A stretch of DNA of 64,000 nucleotides. It comes from UBA12087 sp964370815 (GTDB lineage Bacteria > Chloroflexota > Anaerolineae > Anaerolineales > Villigracilaceae). The stretch's first letter is position 1, and each line of letters starts with the position of its first letter. The translations under genes were made by a program, and so were the position numbers. This document shows, one piece after another, positions 25,228 to 34,661 of the stretch. The stretch covers positions 90,421 through 154,420 of the forward strand of contig CAYJKQ010000007.1 in assembly GCA_964370815.1 (NCBI GenBank). The letters run 5' to 3'. The notes under the pieces are model-generated. The model was not told where the DNA came from. It saw nothing but the letters and a program-made list of their open reading frames with translations, and ran no database searches.

Positions 25228-25503
25228 TCCCAGCACCCACGTGCTGGGATTGGCGATAGTCACAATGGATAGCTCCTTCGCCTTTGTCCCAACACTCATG
25301 TGTTGGGATGGGCGATGGTCGCAGGGGAATGCTCCCTCGCCCAAAACGAATACGAGCCCCAGCACCCACGTGCTGGGATTGGCGATGGTCGCAGGGGAAT
25401 GCTCCCTCGCCTTAAGAACGAATACGAGCCCCAGCACCCACGTGCTGGGATTGGCGATGGTCGCAGGGGAATGCTCCCTCGCCTTAAGAACGAATACGAG
25501 GAA
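25228..25503. repeat. four tandem hairpin-bearing repeats, 59-73 bp period
   Basis: Units begin at about 25228, 25287, 25357 and 25430. Each opens with a stem (CCCAGCAC / GTGCTGGG), followed by a shared tail (GGCGATGGTCGCAGGGGAAT in the last three). In the second unit the stem is CCCAACAC / GTGTTGGG, so both arms changed and pairing was kept. There are no variable spacers, so this is not CRISPR, and no gene is seen. The rest of the spacer (25504-25885) holds smaller hairpins but nothing recognisable. Confidence 0.8.
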
Positions 25504-25885
25504 CGATGAGGAACGAATCCCGGGAAAAGAGGCCGGGACCTGCGTCCCAAAAAATTGGGACTTCGGTAAGAACAAACAAGATCGGGGTGGGATGGGGTGG
25601 TGATCCTGGGGAACCATCTGTAAGTACGGTGCAACATATGTATATTTTAGAACAAATAGGCTATTAATGCAACCCCCCAATTTTTTTGGTCAGAAAACAT
25701 CCTGAAGGTTATTTCATTCGGAGTGGGAACTTGTGATCGAAAGGAGGTGCAGGTTGGAGATATGCTCCAAACAAGAGGGTTAGGAGCCTAGCGCGATAAG
25801 TCCCACACGCCTGCCTTAGTATTCTTAGAGGGACCAGTGCAAAGTGCCGGGGTTTCTGACCGGTGCGCTGCGTTGAGCGTTATCT

Positions 25886-28126
25886 TTATGGCTTAAAGGT
25901 TGTGAGACCCGAGTTGATGTGAAAGTTGTCAAAATATGTCGTAAAGGCATGGGAAGCGAAGATGCTACCATTGCCAAAGAAGATCTGCGCTGAACCAGAT
26001 GGAACCGTCTTGCTGAGTATTCTTTGCCATCCTGCACCCACATCAAACAGAATGAATAACCTGGTATTTCTCCTTATCAACCGGAACTTACCGGTTTGGG
26101 TGGCAGTGACCATTTTTCCACTAATATTATCGATGGAGTTCATGCTGAATAGTGATTCTTCACCACCACTCAGCAGTCGGGTAACCCAGTAACGTTGTCC
26201 GTCAATGGTGACGCCAAATACCGCCCCATCAAGGTGCCCCTCAACTGGATCAACCCATCCTTCACCAATCTCGAAATCCACCTGCGCATCAAAATCACCC
26301 GGAAATTCCCAGGTGGGGAGGACATTACCGGCTGAGAAACTTACCTGTTTGTCTGTTGAAATGATCACTTTTCCATCTTGTACAATGAGCGCATTACCGG
26401 CGAGATCAGAATTCCACTTGCCAGGATCCAGCTCGTTGCCGGTGAAGTTGTCATCAGGAGGCACGGCATCCAGCACAGGAGCTGGATTATCCAGTTGGAC
26501 AATCACTGAGGTAGTGGCGATATTGCTCCAAAAGTCCATGGCGGTGACTTTCAGGCGCTTGTCCCCGTTTTGATCTATGTTCCACAGGCTAAGATCTACC
26601 TGCCGCTTGTATGTACCATCGCCCTGATCCATTAAGACCACCTGGCTGGTCTTATCGGAGTCAAGTGCAGACATTTCCACCCATACGAAAAGATGGGTTT
26701 CACCAAGTCTGGCAGATATCTCCATCGTGTCGCCGTTCTTTACAATAGCGGGTGTAGTTGAAACTGAGGTAAATGCCGGTGGGATGCTATCGGGAGTCAG
26801 ATTGAGATCATCGGTCTGCCCTTGGGTGTAGAGTTGTTGCAGGATGTCTTTAACAGGGTTATAGGCAAACTCAGGACCTCTTTGTTTTATTGGAGGCGTA
26901 CGCGCCGGGTCTAAATCTCCGCTATTATCAGAATTCGTCCAGAGCCAGAAATTGCAGCCCTCGACGCCGTAATTCTGAAAGATCCATATCAGGCTCTCCA
27001 GGGCCAGTTCTGTGTTCCAATCCGTCACCTGTGGGGTCAAGTAGCCTGTTTCAACCGCGATCACACGAGCGCCGTTGTTCCGCCCGATCACATCGAAAAA
27101 TCGAGTGATCGTTTCGATGGCCCATTGTTGCGGGCTCTCATCTTCACAGGGAATACCGTTTGTTACTGTGCACTTGTGCTGTTCGTAGAATGAAATGGCA
27201 TAGGTGCGCTGATCGTCTGGAATGCCCAGATCATCAAAGATACCTTTCAGTACCACTTCTGGATTCCAGAAGTGTCCATCGGTCATGTGGTAATTTTCTG
27301 CTTCGGCAACACTGATGTAACTGCCCAGGATTGCTTCGGTCGACAATTTGCGGTACGGTATACCCAGGGAATGGGCATAATCGATCGCCCATTTCAGGTA
27401 GCTGACGACTGGTGAATCGGGACCCTCCCAAAGGGTCGCTTCCGCCCGTCCTCCACACTCATCCGCTATTCCATCCGAGTTATTGTCGCGCGTATGAATA
27501 TCTCCGCCGAATAAGACAAGGTCCAGGGCAGGATGATCCTTGACAACTTCCAGGATCGAATTGAGCCAGATCTGAGAATTGTACTGGTTCTCCATGTGGG
27601 TATTGCTCAGGTTCAGAGTAACCTGTATGCCTTTACTGTAAATAAGGTCAAATAGATCCTTCAGGTTTGTCAGTTCCAGATCGGTTGGTTGTGGCCAGAG
27701 TGGTCCCAAGTCCGGGTTGATCGTACACTCCGGTGGAGTGAATACCCCAGGTTCCACATCGGCTGCGGAGAGGGTGATCTGGATGTTATTTATTCCCATC
27801 GAACGCATGGCGTCCAGTTGCAGGCTTATTTCCTGCGCTACTGTAGTCCCTACATCCGGATCTTGAAGATTAAATTCCCGAAGAATCTGACCCTTATAAT
27901 AACCTGTTTGGCTTCCCCGCCGTTCAAATGGGCCGATCACACCCCGAATGGGTAGCAAAACTCCTGGTTTGGGCGTAGCTGTAGGAATCAGAATTGTTTC
28001 TGTTGGGGGAAACAAAGTGGATATTGGTGGAACTATTTTGGTAGCTAGCTGAGTCGGTGATGCACAACCGTATGTAATTATTGAAAATATCAAGGTTAGA
28101 AGGAAAATCAAAATTGGTCTTTTCAT
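25886..28126 (-). CDS. large exported lipoprotein with TIM-barrel-like and C-terminal beta-sandwich regions
   Basis: A 746-residue lipoprotein (TYGCAS; Cys about 20). The ATG at 28126 is chosen because GGAAAGGAT lies just upstream and the signal peptide then begins MKRPILIF. Residues of about 60-430 look like a glycoside-hydrolase-type (beta/alpha)8 barrel (LDLVLFGGDIHTRDNNSDGI, SLIWIFQNYGVEGCNFWLW), but I see no certain catalytic pair. A Big/Fn3-like stretch follows, and the last 200 residues (LDPGKWNSDLAG, WEFPGDFDAQVDFEIGEGW) resemble a lectin-like or DUF1349-type sandwich. It is probably a cell-surface carbohydrate-active or -binding protein. Its leader is structured; see 28127-28252. Confidence 0.75.
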   Translation of the reverse strand: MKRPILIFLLTLIFSIITYGCASPTQLATKIVPPISTLFPPTETILIPTATPKPGVLLPIRGVIGPFERRGSQTGYYKGQILREFNLQDPDVGTTVAQEISLQLDAMRSMGINNIQITLSAADVEPGVFTPPECTINPDLGPLWPQPTDLELTNLKDLFDLIYSKGIQVTLNLSNTHMENQYNSQIWLNSILEVVKDHPALDLVLFGGDIHTRDNNSDGIADECGGRAEATLWEGPDSPVVSYLKWAIDYAHSLGIPYRKLSTEAILGSYISVAEAENYHMTDGHFWNPEVVLKGIFDDLGIPDDQRTYAISFYEQHKCTVTNGIPCEDESPQQWAIETITRFFDVIGRNNGARVIAVETGYLTPQVTDWNTELALESLIWIFQNYGVEGCNFWLWTNSDNSGDLDPARTPPIKQRGPEFAYNPVKDILQQLYTQGQTDDLNLTPDSIPPAFTSVSTTPAIVKNGDTMEISARLGETHLFVWVEMSALDSDKTSQVVLMDQGDGTYKRQVDLSLWNIDQNGDKRLKVTAMDFWSNIATTSVIVQLDNPAPVLDAVPPDDNFTGNELDPGKWNSDLAGNALIVQDGKVIISTDKQVSFSAGNVLPTWEFPGDFDAQVDFEIGEGWVDPVEGHLDGAVFGVTIDGQRYWVTRLLSGGEESLFSMNSIDNISGKMVTATQTGKFRLIRRNTRLFILFDVGAGWQRILSKTVPSGSAQIFFGNGSIFASHAFTTYFDNFHINSGLTTFKP

Positions 28127-28252
28127 TTTATCCTTTCCTATACGGGTAATCTCGTATAGCTTTTTGTCACCCACCTCGCGTATAGGTGGAGAAAATAGCT
28201 GCTTGGAGACGACCCGTATAAGATCCTATTTATTTCGGGTTCTTATACGGTG
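28127..28252 (-). promoter_or_regulatory. structured leader with repeated CGTATA palindromes
   Basis: Upstream of the lipoprotein gene (minus strand) are three symmetric elements. CTATACG-N8-CGTATAG is at 28138-28159 and overlaps the ribosome site region. CACCT...AGGTG, with an embedded CGTATA, is at 28170-28186. CCGTATAAGA paired with TCTTATACGG spans about 28212-28250. This could be a cluster of operator sites or a folded mRNA leader. It matches no riboswitch class I know. Confidence 0.45.
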
Positions 28253-28329
28253 TTAAATGAGAATGGAACGAATAAATTATAGCATTAACCCGTTCCCGCA
28301 ATGTAAAAATGGAACCCAAATCCCCCAAG

Positions 28330-28512
28330 TTACTGGATCAAGTCCGGCAGTTCGGTCTCGATCTGGCGGATGTTCTTGTTCAGGTAGGCAAACCCGCTGA
28401 CCACAACTGCCACCAGACCAGCCAGCACGAACATCAGGTCTATGCCATGACCAGTGGAAGGAACACCGGTCTCCCCCAAAAATGGGGACGGTGTTGCAAA
28501 GACATACAACAA
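28330..28512 (-). pseudogene. remnant of an LPxTG-type surface protein tail
   Basis: The 60-residue frame reads like a cell-wall sorting signal: a VPSTG motif, a hydrophobic helix (LMFVLAGLVAVVVSGFAYL) and a basic tail (NKNIRQIE). A signal-peptide-like start (MRVWGKSLLLVVCL) lies just upstream in another frame, so the gene seems to be a shrunken, frameshifted relic. It could still be a very small expressed protein. No sortase is encoded in the window. Confidence 0.4.
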
Positions 28513-28782
28513 GCAATAGCGACTTTCCCCACACTCTCATCTTAATACTTGACAAATAAGATAATAATAGTATTATATAACCATAAGAACTACCAAATAA
28601 AAAGAACTCAATAAGCGCTAAAGGGCTTTGGATTTGTGTTGTGATGATCAAATGACCTTAAGTAAAAATACCATAATCTCAGCTAATTGTCCTGGAGCAA
28701 AGACCTTGCAGGAATGTAAGGTGGAACTTTCATTGCTGTTAAGAGCTTGGGAAGGCATTAATGATATGATGAATGCAGTATA

Positions 28783-28868
28783 GAAAAGGCAAACCTGTTG
28801 AAAAGCAGGGACGCAAAGTTACGGGTCTACACGGAGAACATCCGCATGACCGCCGAGCCGCCTCAACG
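28783..28868 (+). promoter_or_regulatory. cyclic di-GMP-I (GEMM-I) riboswitch
   Basis: The hallmark blocks occur in order: GGCAAACC, a small stem TGTT/AGCA capped by a GAAA tetraloop, GGGACGCAAAG, then ACGGGTCT and a closing segment GCATGACCGCCGAGCC. This is the GEMM-I layout of P2 with a GNRA loop and a P3 receptor. A terminator hairpin follows 16 bases later, and then the protease-like gene at 28947, so ligand binding probably decides between termination and read-through. Confidence 0.85.
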
Positions 28869-28884
28869 ATATTTTTTTAAGGAC

Positions 28885-28923
28885 AAGAACCTTGAGGTGA
28901 TATTTACTTCAAGGTTCTTTTTT
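28885..28923 (+). terminator. riboswitch expression-platform terminator
   Basis: A 14-bp stem with one G-T pair (28885-28898 with 28905-28918) and six T's. It lies between the riboswitch and the ATG at 28947. Confidence 0.85.
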
Positions 28924-28946
28924 ATTAGCAAAAGGATTGATCGAAA

Positions 28947-31190
28947 ATGAAAAACACACAGATGCCCGCTCCCAAAAAGCTGACCCGGAAGTTATCATTG
29001 TCTCTTTGGAAAGCAGGCTTATTTTGTGTGATCTTCGCAACTGCTTTTAGCACGGTGGTTCCCGTCTCAGCCAGTGGATCGCTTAACAACCTGGATACCA
29101 CTAGCCAACCACCTGCTGATCTAAATTCGGGAATAGCGGGTGCAGCTTATTTGAACACTCAAAAAGAGGATGGGACAACACCTGAGAGTGGTCCAGTATC
29201 CATGAGTGCCGATGGGTTGGCTCTTTTTAATGCTATCCCGCCCTTGATCGTCAAGGTGGATACCAATCCGGCAAATCAGGGGATCAGGACAGCGTACAGC
29301 ACTGATGCAGATCTCTCCGCTTCTTCCGCAATGGGAGCAGAATTTGCGTTCACTTATAAAAATTCAGGGCAATCCGACCCCTGGGGTGAGACCTGCCAGC
29401 TTATGCCTGCTGCGGCTAAAACAGCTTTTGAGACCGCCGGGTTGATCTGGTCCGGGATCATCCAATCCTCTGTCCCGATCACGATCTCTGTCTGCTGGGC
29501 GGACCTTGGCTCAACGAATATTCTTGGTTACTCAGGCGGACAACCTTTAAATCGGGATTTTCCCGGCGCTCCCCAGGCGAACACATGGTACCAGGGATCC
29601 CTGGCGAATGCTCTGTCCGGCACGGACCTCTTACCTCTGAGTTATGATGATTACATTACTCTTAACTCCACTTTTTCCTGGTATTTGGGTACGGATGGGA
29701 ATACGGCACCCGGGACCTACGATCTCATCTCAGTTGCCTTACATGAAATAGGTCACGGATTGAACTTTGCCGGGTCCGCCAATTACACAGCTGGAAGGGG
29801 AAGCATCGGGCGCGGATATCCGGCTTATCCAACGATATATGACAAATTTGTCGAAGATGCTGTCGGAACGAAGCTGACTGCTTACCCGAACGCATCCACT
29901 TCGCTCGGCTCACTGCTTACATCCAACAACTTGTGGTTCAATGGGGCTTTCGCCAATGCAGCGAATGGAGGTTCACGGGTAAAACTGTATGCTCCTTCAT
30001 ACTGGTCGGCTGGATCAAGCTTCTCACACCTGGATTATAAGAATTATTCCGGAACAAGCAACAGCCTGATGGTTTATGCAATGGCCTCCGGATCTTCCCA
30101 GCACAACCCGGGTTCGGTCACGCAGGGAATCCTGAAAGACCTTGGCTGGGGATCATCCCCGCCAACCATTTCGGGAAATGCGGGTGCCGGCGGGGTGACA
30201 CTAAGTTATATGGATGGCTCGCTCAAGTCGGTGACCAGCGATGCTGCAGGTGCCTACTCGTTCAGTGTCTCAAACATCTGGAGTGGCACGGTGACACCCA
30301 GCAAAGCCGGGTACACATTCTCTCCAGAAAACAAAACCTATACCGACTTGATCAGTAACCAGTATGACCAGGATTACTCAGCCACAGTTGTAACTTCTAC
30401 AATTTCGGGGAATGCCGGCACGGCTGCAGCGATCTTAAGTTACACGGATGGCACTCCAAAGAGTGTTACTGCTGATGGAAACGGCGTTTACTCATTAAAC
30501 GTGACTTACGGCTGGTCCGGGAGCGTGACACCTTCCAAAGTGGGTTATACATTTTCTGCCGGATCCATGGATTACACGGATGTGACCCAGGACATTAATT
30601 CCCAGGACTATTCAGCGATGGTAGCATGGCAAGCCCCGGTGAATGTACAAGCCAGTGATGGGGTCTATGCCGACAAAGTGAATGTAACCTGGTCGACCCT
30701 ACCTGGAGTTACCACATACAGGGTCTACCGGGCTGAGAACCGCAGCAGGACCAGGATCTTCCTGGGGAACGTCCGTTCCGGGGATGCTTTTGAGGACAAA
30801 AATGCGATACCCGGTGTCACTTATCGTTACTGGATAAGAGCCTGTACGGGAACCGCCTGTAGTGCTTTTAGCAGGCTCAATACCGGTTGGCGTTTAGCCA
30901 ATATTCCGACAACACTCGCCCCCACAGGGTCGATCACGAACACAAGACCCATTTATGTGTGGAGCAAAGTGGACGGGGCTACGCAGTATCAATTCCAGGT
31001 AATGCAGGGTACAAAGGTCATTTACAGACTCAGGATACTTTCCGGTAAATGTGAAATTACTGCCAACTGCACCAGCAGACCCAGGTGGGTATTGGAAAAT
31101 TCGACATATACCTGGAAAGTACGTGCCATGCTGAATGGAGCTTGGATGCCTTTCAGCGCAGAGAATACGTTCACCATGTCCAGGGAATAG
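28947..31190 (+). CDS. secreted zinc-metalloprotease-like surface protein under c-di-GMP riboswitch control
   Basis: A 747-residue secreted protein with an N-terminal signal (FCVIFATAFSTVVPVSASGS). Residues of about 60-390 form the enzyme-like part, with a metalloprotease motif HEIGHGLNFAG near residue 266 (HExxH plus Gly, metzincin-like); the third ligand is not certain. Two related beta-sandwich repeats follow (TISGNAGAGGVTLSYMDG, then TISGNAGTAAAILSYTDG, about residues 395-555), then a fibronectin-III-like domain (NVTWSTLPGVTTYRVYRAEN). No sorting signal ends the protein. Control by c-di-GMP suggests a role in adhesion, matrix handling or detachment. Confidence 0.82.
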   Translation: MKNTQMPAPKKLTRKLSLSLWKAGLFCVIFATAFSTVVPVSASGSLNNLDTTSQPPADLNSGIAGAAYLNTQKEDGTTPESGPVSMSADGLALFNAIPPLIVKVDTNPANQGIRTAYSTDADLSASSAMGAEFAFTYKNSGQSDPWGETCQLMPAAAKTAFETAGLIWSGIIQSSVPITISVCWADLGSTNILGYSGGQPLNRDFPGAPQANTWYQGSLANALSGTDLLPLSYDDYITLNSTFSWYLGTDGNTAPGTYDLISVALHEIGHGLNFAGSANYTAGRGSIGRGYPAYPTIYDKFVEDAVGTKLTAYPNASTSLGSLLTSNNLWFNGAFANAANGGSRVKLYAPSYWSAGSSFSHLDYKNYSGTSNSLMVYAMASGSSQHNPGSVTQGILKDLGWGSSPPTISGNAGAGGVTLSYMDGSLKSVTSDAAGAYSFSVSNIWSGTVTPSKAGYTFSPENKTYTDLISNQYDQDYSATVVTSTISGNAGTAAAILSYTDGTPKSVTADGNGVYSLNVTYGWSGSVTPSKVGYTFSAGSMDYTDVTQDINSQDYSAMVAWQAPVNVQASDGVYADKVNVTWSTLPGVTTYRVYRAENRSRTRIFLGNVRSGDAFEDKNAIPGVTYRYWIRACTGTACSAFSRLNTGWRLANIPTTLAPTGSITNTRPIYVWSKVDGATQYQFQVMQGTKVIYRLRILSGKCEITANCTSRPRWVLENSTYTWKVRAMLNGAWMPFSAENTFTMSRE

Positions 31191-31358
31191 ATCTTCAGAA
31201 GCGCATCGCCAATAAAGATATTGATTGGGTCGATCCCAACTGTTACGGAAAACAAATTTGCCAGAAATGGATCTGATCGTGATCCATGATCTCCGCTCTT
31301 TGCATGGGGAATAGTTCTCCAGGTAAGACCTTTTGCAACCGGTCATTAAGGCGAATCG

Positions 31359-31367
31359 TGGTATAAT
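31359..31367 (+). promoter_or_regulatory. extended -10 promoter for the CarD-type gene
   Basis: TGG-TATAAT at 31359-31367. No -35 is well placed. The leader of about 135 bases holds an imperfect hairpin (31400-31433). The rest of 31191-31507 holds nothing recognisable. Confidence 0.5.
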
Positions 31368-31507
31368 TCCACTATAAATCCAAAGATTGACGGTTGGTAG
31401 GCGCCATTCCTTTTTCGGGGTTGGCGTCTTTTGTTCCAAACCGCAAAATACGTGCTCCTTGATAGGTGGGGATCTGAGAGGAGGCAACTATTTTATAAGG
31501 AGATATT

Positions 31508-32002
31508 GTGGGCTTCAAAATTGGCGACCCTGTCATGCACTGGACCTATGGTTTCGGAAGAATTGAAAAGCTGGAAGAACGCGAGTTATCCGGTAAGGCG
31601 ACGCTTTATTATGCCGTCAAGTCGCATGATCTGACCGTCTGGGTGCCGGCGGATGACAACCTGGACAGCCGCCTGCGACCTCCGACATCGGCAGCCGGGT
31701 TTGAGCAATTGTTTGAGATCCTGACCGGGTCCGAGCAACCGCTTTCGGAAGACCGCCATGAACGCAAGATCTACCTGGTGGAACAACTCAAGGATGGACG
31801 GGCTGAATCCCTGTGCCGGGTGATCCGTGACCTGTTCGCCTTCCAGAAGCGCAAATCCTTGAATGAAAATGACCAGCATCTGCTGAAGCGGGTGCAGAGT
31901 GTCCTGCTGGGGGAGTGGGAATTCTCGCTGTCGATCCCGTCCACACAGGCGGCTTCCGACCTGCATCGCTTGCTGGATAAGCGCGGTACTGCCGGAGATT
32001 GA
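31508..32002 (+). CDS. CarD/CdnL-type RNA-polymerase-binding regulator
   Basis: A 164-residue protein beginning with GTG, with ATAAGGAG nine bases upstream. The N-terminal 60 residues (FKIGDPVMHWTYGFGRIEKL, YYAVKSHDLTVWVPAD) form the CarD/TRCF-type RNA-polymerase interaction domain. The helical C-terminal half (RKIYLVEQLKDGRAESLCRV, FSLSIPSTQAASDLHRLLD) resembles the CarD DNA-contacting domain. Such proteins stabilise open promoter complexes, often at rRNA promoters. It is isolated, with the AT-rich island starting right behind it. Confidence 0.85.
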   Translation: MGFKIGDPVMHWTYGFGRIEKLEERELSGKATLYYAVKSHDLTVWVPADDNLDSRLRPPTSAAGFEQLFEILTGSEQPLSEDRHERKIYLVEQLKDGRAESLCRVIRDLFAFQKRKSLNENDQHLLKRVQSVLLGEWEFSLSIPSTQAASDLHRLLDKRGTAGD

Positions 32003-32186
32003 GGCAACAGGGTTGTTGGTGTTGTTTGTAAGGGAGGATAAATAAAAATCCGCTTTTTAGAGAGGAAGTAACAAAACGTCTAATCTCATTTGAGATTGAA
32101 ATGAGATTGAAATTTTTATTTAATAAGAAAACCAACATTATTTTCTAAGAATTTATATTGTAAGTATTCCGTAAACTTTGTTGATA

Positions 32187-33143
32187 TTAATCAACAATCG
32201 GTATAGTTACGCACCTACAACCCATTTCGTGAGTACATTTTTCATAAGGAAACTCTGGCAATTCGTCAAATGTAAATTTTATTTTGCTAAGTTTCTTGCA
32301 TGCTACACACGAATCTTGCGCAGATAAAATCTCGACAAACTTTACAACGCCACTTTCTCTATATTGTTTAATTGAAGCTTTATGTAATGCATAGAAAAAA
32401 AACATTCTTGATGCGGTGTTTCCATCAATTGACAATCCCGTTTCAAAATTTGGTGGAAGCCACTTTTTAGCATCATTCTTTCCCCATAACGCCATCATCG
32501 CTGCTCCAACTCTTAAATTTTCTAATTTATCATCTTCAAGTTTAGAAAGTATTTTAGGTTTAAAACCGAAAATATCTGTTAGCAATCGTATCTCCCGGTC
32601 AGGGTTATGATTTTTCCAACCAACTCCCATTCCTCGAGGAAATACTTGTTCTGATTCATAAGATGCTAATGTCAAACTAGCTTTCTTAAAATCTCTATTT
32701 TTAATATGTTCCAATATCTGTAGTTCAACATTTACAAGTTTCTCTTTTTCACTAATTAAGTATTCATCAGCTAATTCAATCCCTTTTTTAGTACATTCAA
32801 ATACATTCAACCCTACTATAACTTTTTTCATTCCACCTGGATCTGCATCAATTAGACGTAGTATCAATTCTTCTTTTTTACCCGATACCGACATTCCCCG
32901 TTTTTTTAGCATTTCTTTTAGCTCAGATACCTTAAATTTATAAGAGAGAGTGTTTTTTAAATCAGATGCGACTAATAAGCCTTCCTGTGAAAAGCGATCA
33001 ATCGCTTGTTTAGCATTTTCTCCTAGTACGCTTACCCAAATATCAGAATTAACAAAATCAGCTGGACTTAGTGGGGATTTGAATTTACATAATAGCAACA
33101 AATGAGAATTAGATTCTTTCCAATTAAACTCATTGATTGACAT
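32187..33143 (-). CDS. SAP-domain protein with a Cys/His C-terminal motif
   Basis: A 318-residue AT-rich orphan. A SAP-type helix-turn-helix (KVSELKEMLKKRGMSVSGKK, about 68-100) suggests DNA or RNA binding. The C-terminus carries CVACKKLSKIKFTFDELP followed by KCTHEMGCRC, a CxxC...CxH...CxC pattern that recalls MuF/gp7-type phage head-morphogenesis tails and is probably metal-binding. Codon use is strikingly AT-rich next to its neighbours, which suggests transfer. Its function is unknown. Confidence 0.65.
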   Translation of the reverse strand: MSINEFNWKESNSHLLLLCKFKSPLSPADFVNSDIWVSVLGENAKQAIDRFSQEGLLVASDLKNTLSYKFKVSELKEMLKKRGMSVSGKKEELILRLIDADPGGMKKVIVGLNVFECTKKGIELADEYLISEKEKLVNVELQILEHIKNRDFKKASLTLASYESEQVFPRGMGVGWKNHNPDREIRLLTDIFGFKPKILSKLEDDKLENLRVGAAMMALWGKNDAKKWLPPNFETGLSIDGNTASRMFFFYALHKASIKQYRESGVVKFVEILSAQDSCVACKKLSKIKFTFDELPEFPYEKCTHEMGCRCVTIPIVD

Positions 33144-33468
33144 AGACTTAAATCCTCCTACATGCAGTAGCGACTATAGCACCCACGTAAAAATTCTATA
33201 AATTACTTGTTTTCAATAACCTTTTCCTGCTGGGAAAATTCATTTTAATCATCAATTTTTATTTTAACATACAATACACTCAGCAAATTGGCCAAGTATT
33301 TAGTTTTACTTTAGACGAATGATATAATTTTTCTAATGTAAATTGTATAGCACATAACGATGCACTTTACTGTTGTGCAATAATTCTATATTAATGCTAA
33401 ATTTCTTAATATTTATCAAAGTCTCACTGGCTATAAATATTCCGAATAAAAATTGAAAGGAATTAATT
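33144..33468. other. AT-rich divergent spacer
   Basis: Shared upstream region of two accessory genes. It is too AT-rich to pick promoters confidently. GAAAGGAATTAATT provides the ribosome site for the gene at 33469. Confidence 0.5.
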
Positions 33469-34227
33469 ATGGATCGAAAATTCAGATTTCGTGTTTCAGG
33501 ATTAGCTTTCTTTATAATTCTTCTTCTTCATCTTATTTTTACAGGAAAAGGTAGTTCGTGGGTTAGTGGTCTTACAAAAAACATTGACCAGTTTCAAGTC
33601 ATTATTACAGTTGCTTCAGGTTTCTTCATATTTTTTACCACCGATTTTATCGGATTTATTTTCAGCTCGATTTTTCAATTTTATTTTAATTGTTTAGGTG
33701 GATACAATAAGTGGTTCACAAAACAAATCGGAAATTTGAATGAATTGATTTTGAATGATTATCAGAATCCAATATTTAGTAATGAAGAAAATATCCAGAG
33801 GAAAGAATTAAACCATCGCTGGAAAGAATCTAACGCTGAACAATTTCTAATTTATTTCTTTTGGCATCGCCCTGATGGAGTGAGTGAACACCTTAATGAT
33901 TGGATTGAGCGCCGTCAAACTGCCTATTTCACTTCATGCACATTTTTTACTGCTGCATTAATTTCAACTTTTTTTTCGATTTTTATAATTTGTAAACATA
34001 ACCTTGGTTGGGCAGAGGGTAACACTTGGGTATTGATGTTAACCATTATTATGGTAATACTTATCATATCCAATGGCAATAAGGCAAAACAGGATGCTGT
34101 TGCTGTTACAGAACTATATATTGAAGGCTCTATTAATCCTAAATTCCAAGAAATCTTAGATAATTATTCTCCATACAAAAATTCTGACCGAAAGAGAGAA
34201 ACCACTAAGAGAAAAAATAATAAATAA
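33469..34227 (+). CDS. AT-rich multi-helix membrane protein, hypothetical
   Basis: A 252-residue protein with four hydrophobic segments: two near the N-terminus (LAFFIILLLHLIF; IITVASGFFIFFTTDFIGFI) and two after residue 160 (FFTAALISTFFSIFIIC; VLMLTIIMVILIISN). The central region of about 95 residues is soluble (NEENIQRKELNHRWKESN) and the tail is basic. No family is recognised. It is divergent from the SAP protein; both look like recently acquired accessory genes. Confidence 0.6.
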   Translation: MDRKFRFRVSGLAFFIILLLHLIFTGKGSSWVSGLTKNIDQFQVIITVASGFFIFFTTDFIGFIFSSIFQFYFNCLGGYNKWFTKQIGNLNELILNDYQNPIFSNEENIQRKELNHRWKESNAEQFLIYFFWHRPDGVSEHLNDWIERRQTAYFTSCTFFTAALISTFFSIFIICKHNLGWAEGNTWVLMLTIIMVILIISNGNKAKQDAVAVTELYIEGSINPKFQEILDNYSPYKNSDRKRETTKRKNNK

Positions 34228-34661
34228 ATCTATCCCAAACCGGGTATTTATTAATGAATTATCAATAAAAATGCAATTCAAATCTGAAAACTAATAATTT
34301 CCTAAAAAGCCAAGTCAGATGTGCCTTTGTGTGGATATGACAAGACTTTTTTAAGTAATATTTCTTTAATATTTTTATTCAATCACCTAGAGAAACCAAT
34401 AGAAAGAATCTCAATTTATCAGTTCACTTATTCCTGTCATCCCAGATTATCCACCTAGTTTGGATGCGATCAGGATTGAGGAGGGAGACCCCCTCCCAGC
34501 CTTTGCGAAGCATACCCGCAGGGTGCCTCCATCTGAAAACACATAGATAGGGGAGGAGACCTGTCATTGGAATTATGTATGAAGATTCTAGTTATTATGC
34601 AATGCCACATTCATTCCTCCCCCATTTCCGTTCTTTGAAATGGGGGAGGTAGGAGGGGGTC
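34228..34661. other. intergenic region with a perfect inverted repeat
   Basis: No gene. CCTCCCCCATTTC (34616-34628) pairs perfectly with GAAATGGGGGAGG (34637-34649), just before the DUF559 gene. A smaller GGAGG...CCTCC hairpin lies near 34480. The right arm of the large hairpin also contains the purine-rich ribosome site of the next gene. Confidence 0.65.

Noticed and set aside
25228..25503. Possible CRISPR array
   Set aside because: The whole unit repeats and there are no unique spacers; period varies; no cas genes nearby.
25190..25680. Overlapping open frames on both strands over the tandem repeats
   Set aside because: They are produced by repeat units lacking stops. Products are internally repetitive, without ribosome sites or recognisable domains.
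28277..28651. 124-residue minus-strand protein
   Set aside because: Mixed frame over a decayed sorting-signal gene; no coherent domain.
32038..32075. Third copy of the CCGCCCT hairpin as a mobile repeat
   Set aside because: The two clear copies (35061, 36688) fit minus-strand terminators. This one is mismatched and probably a weak terminator.
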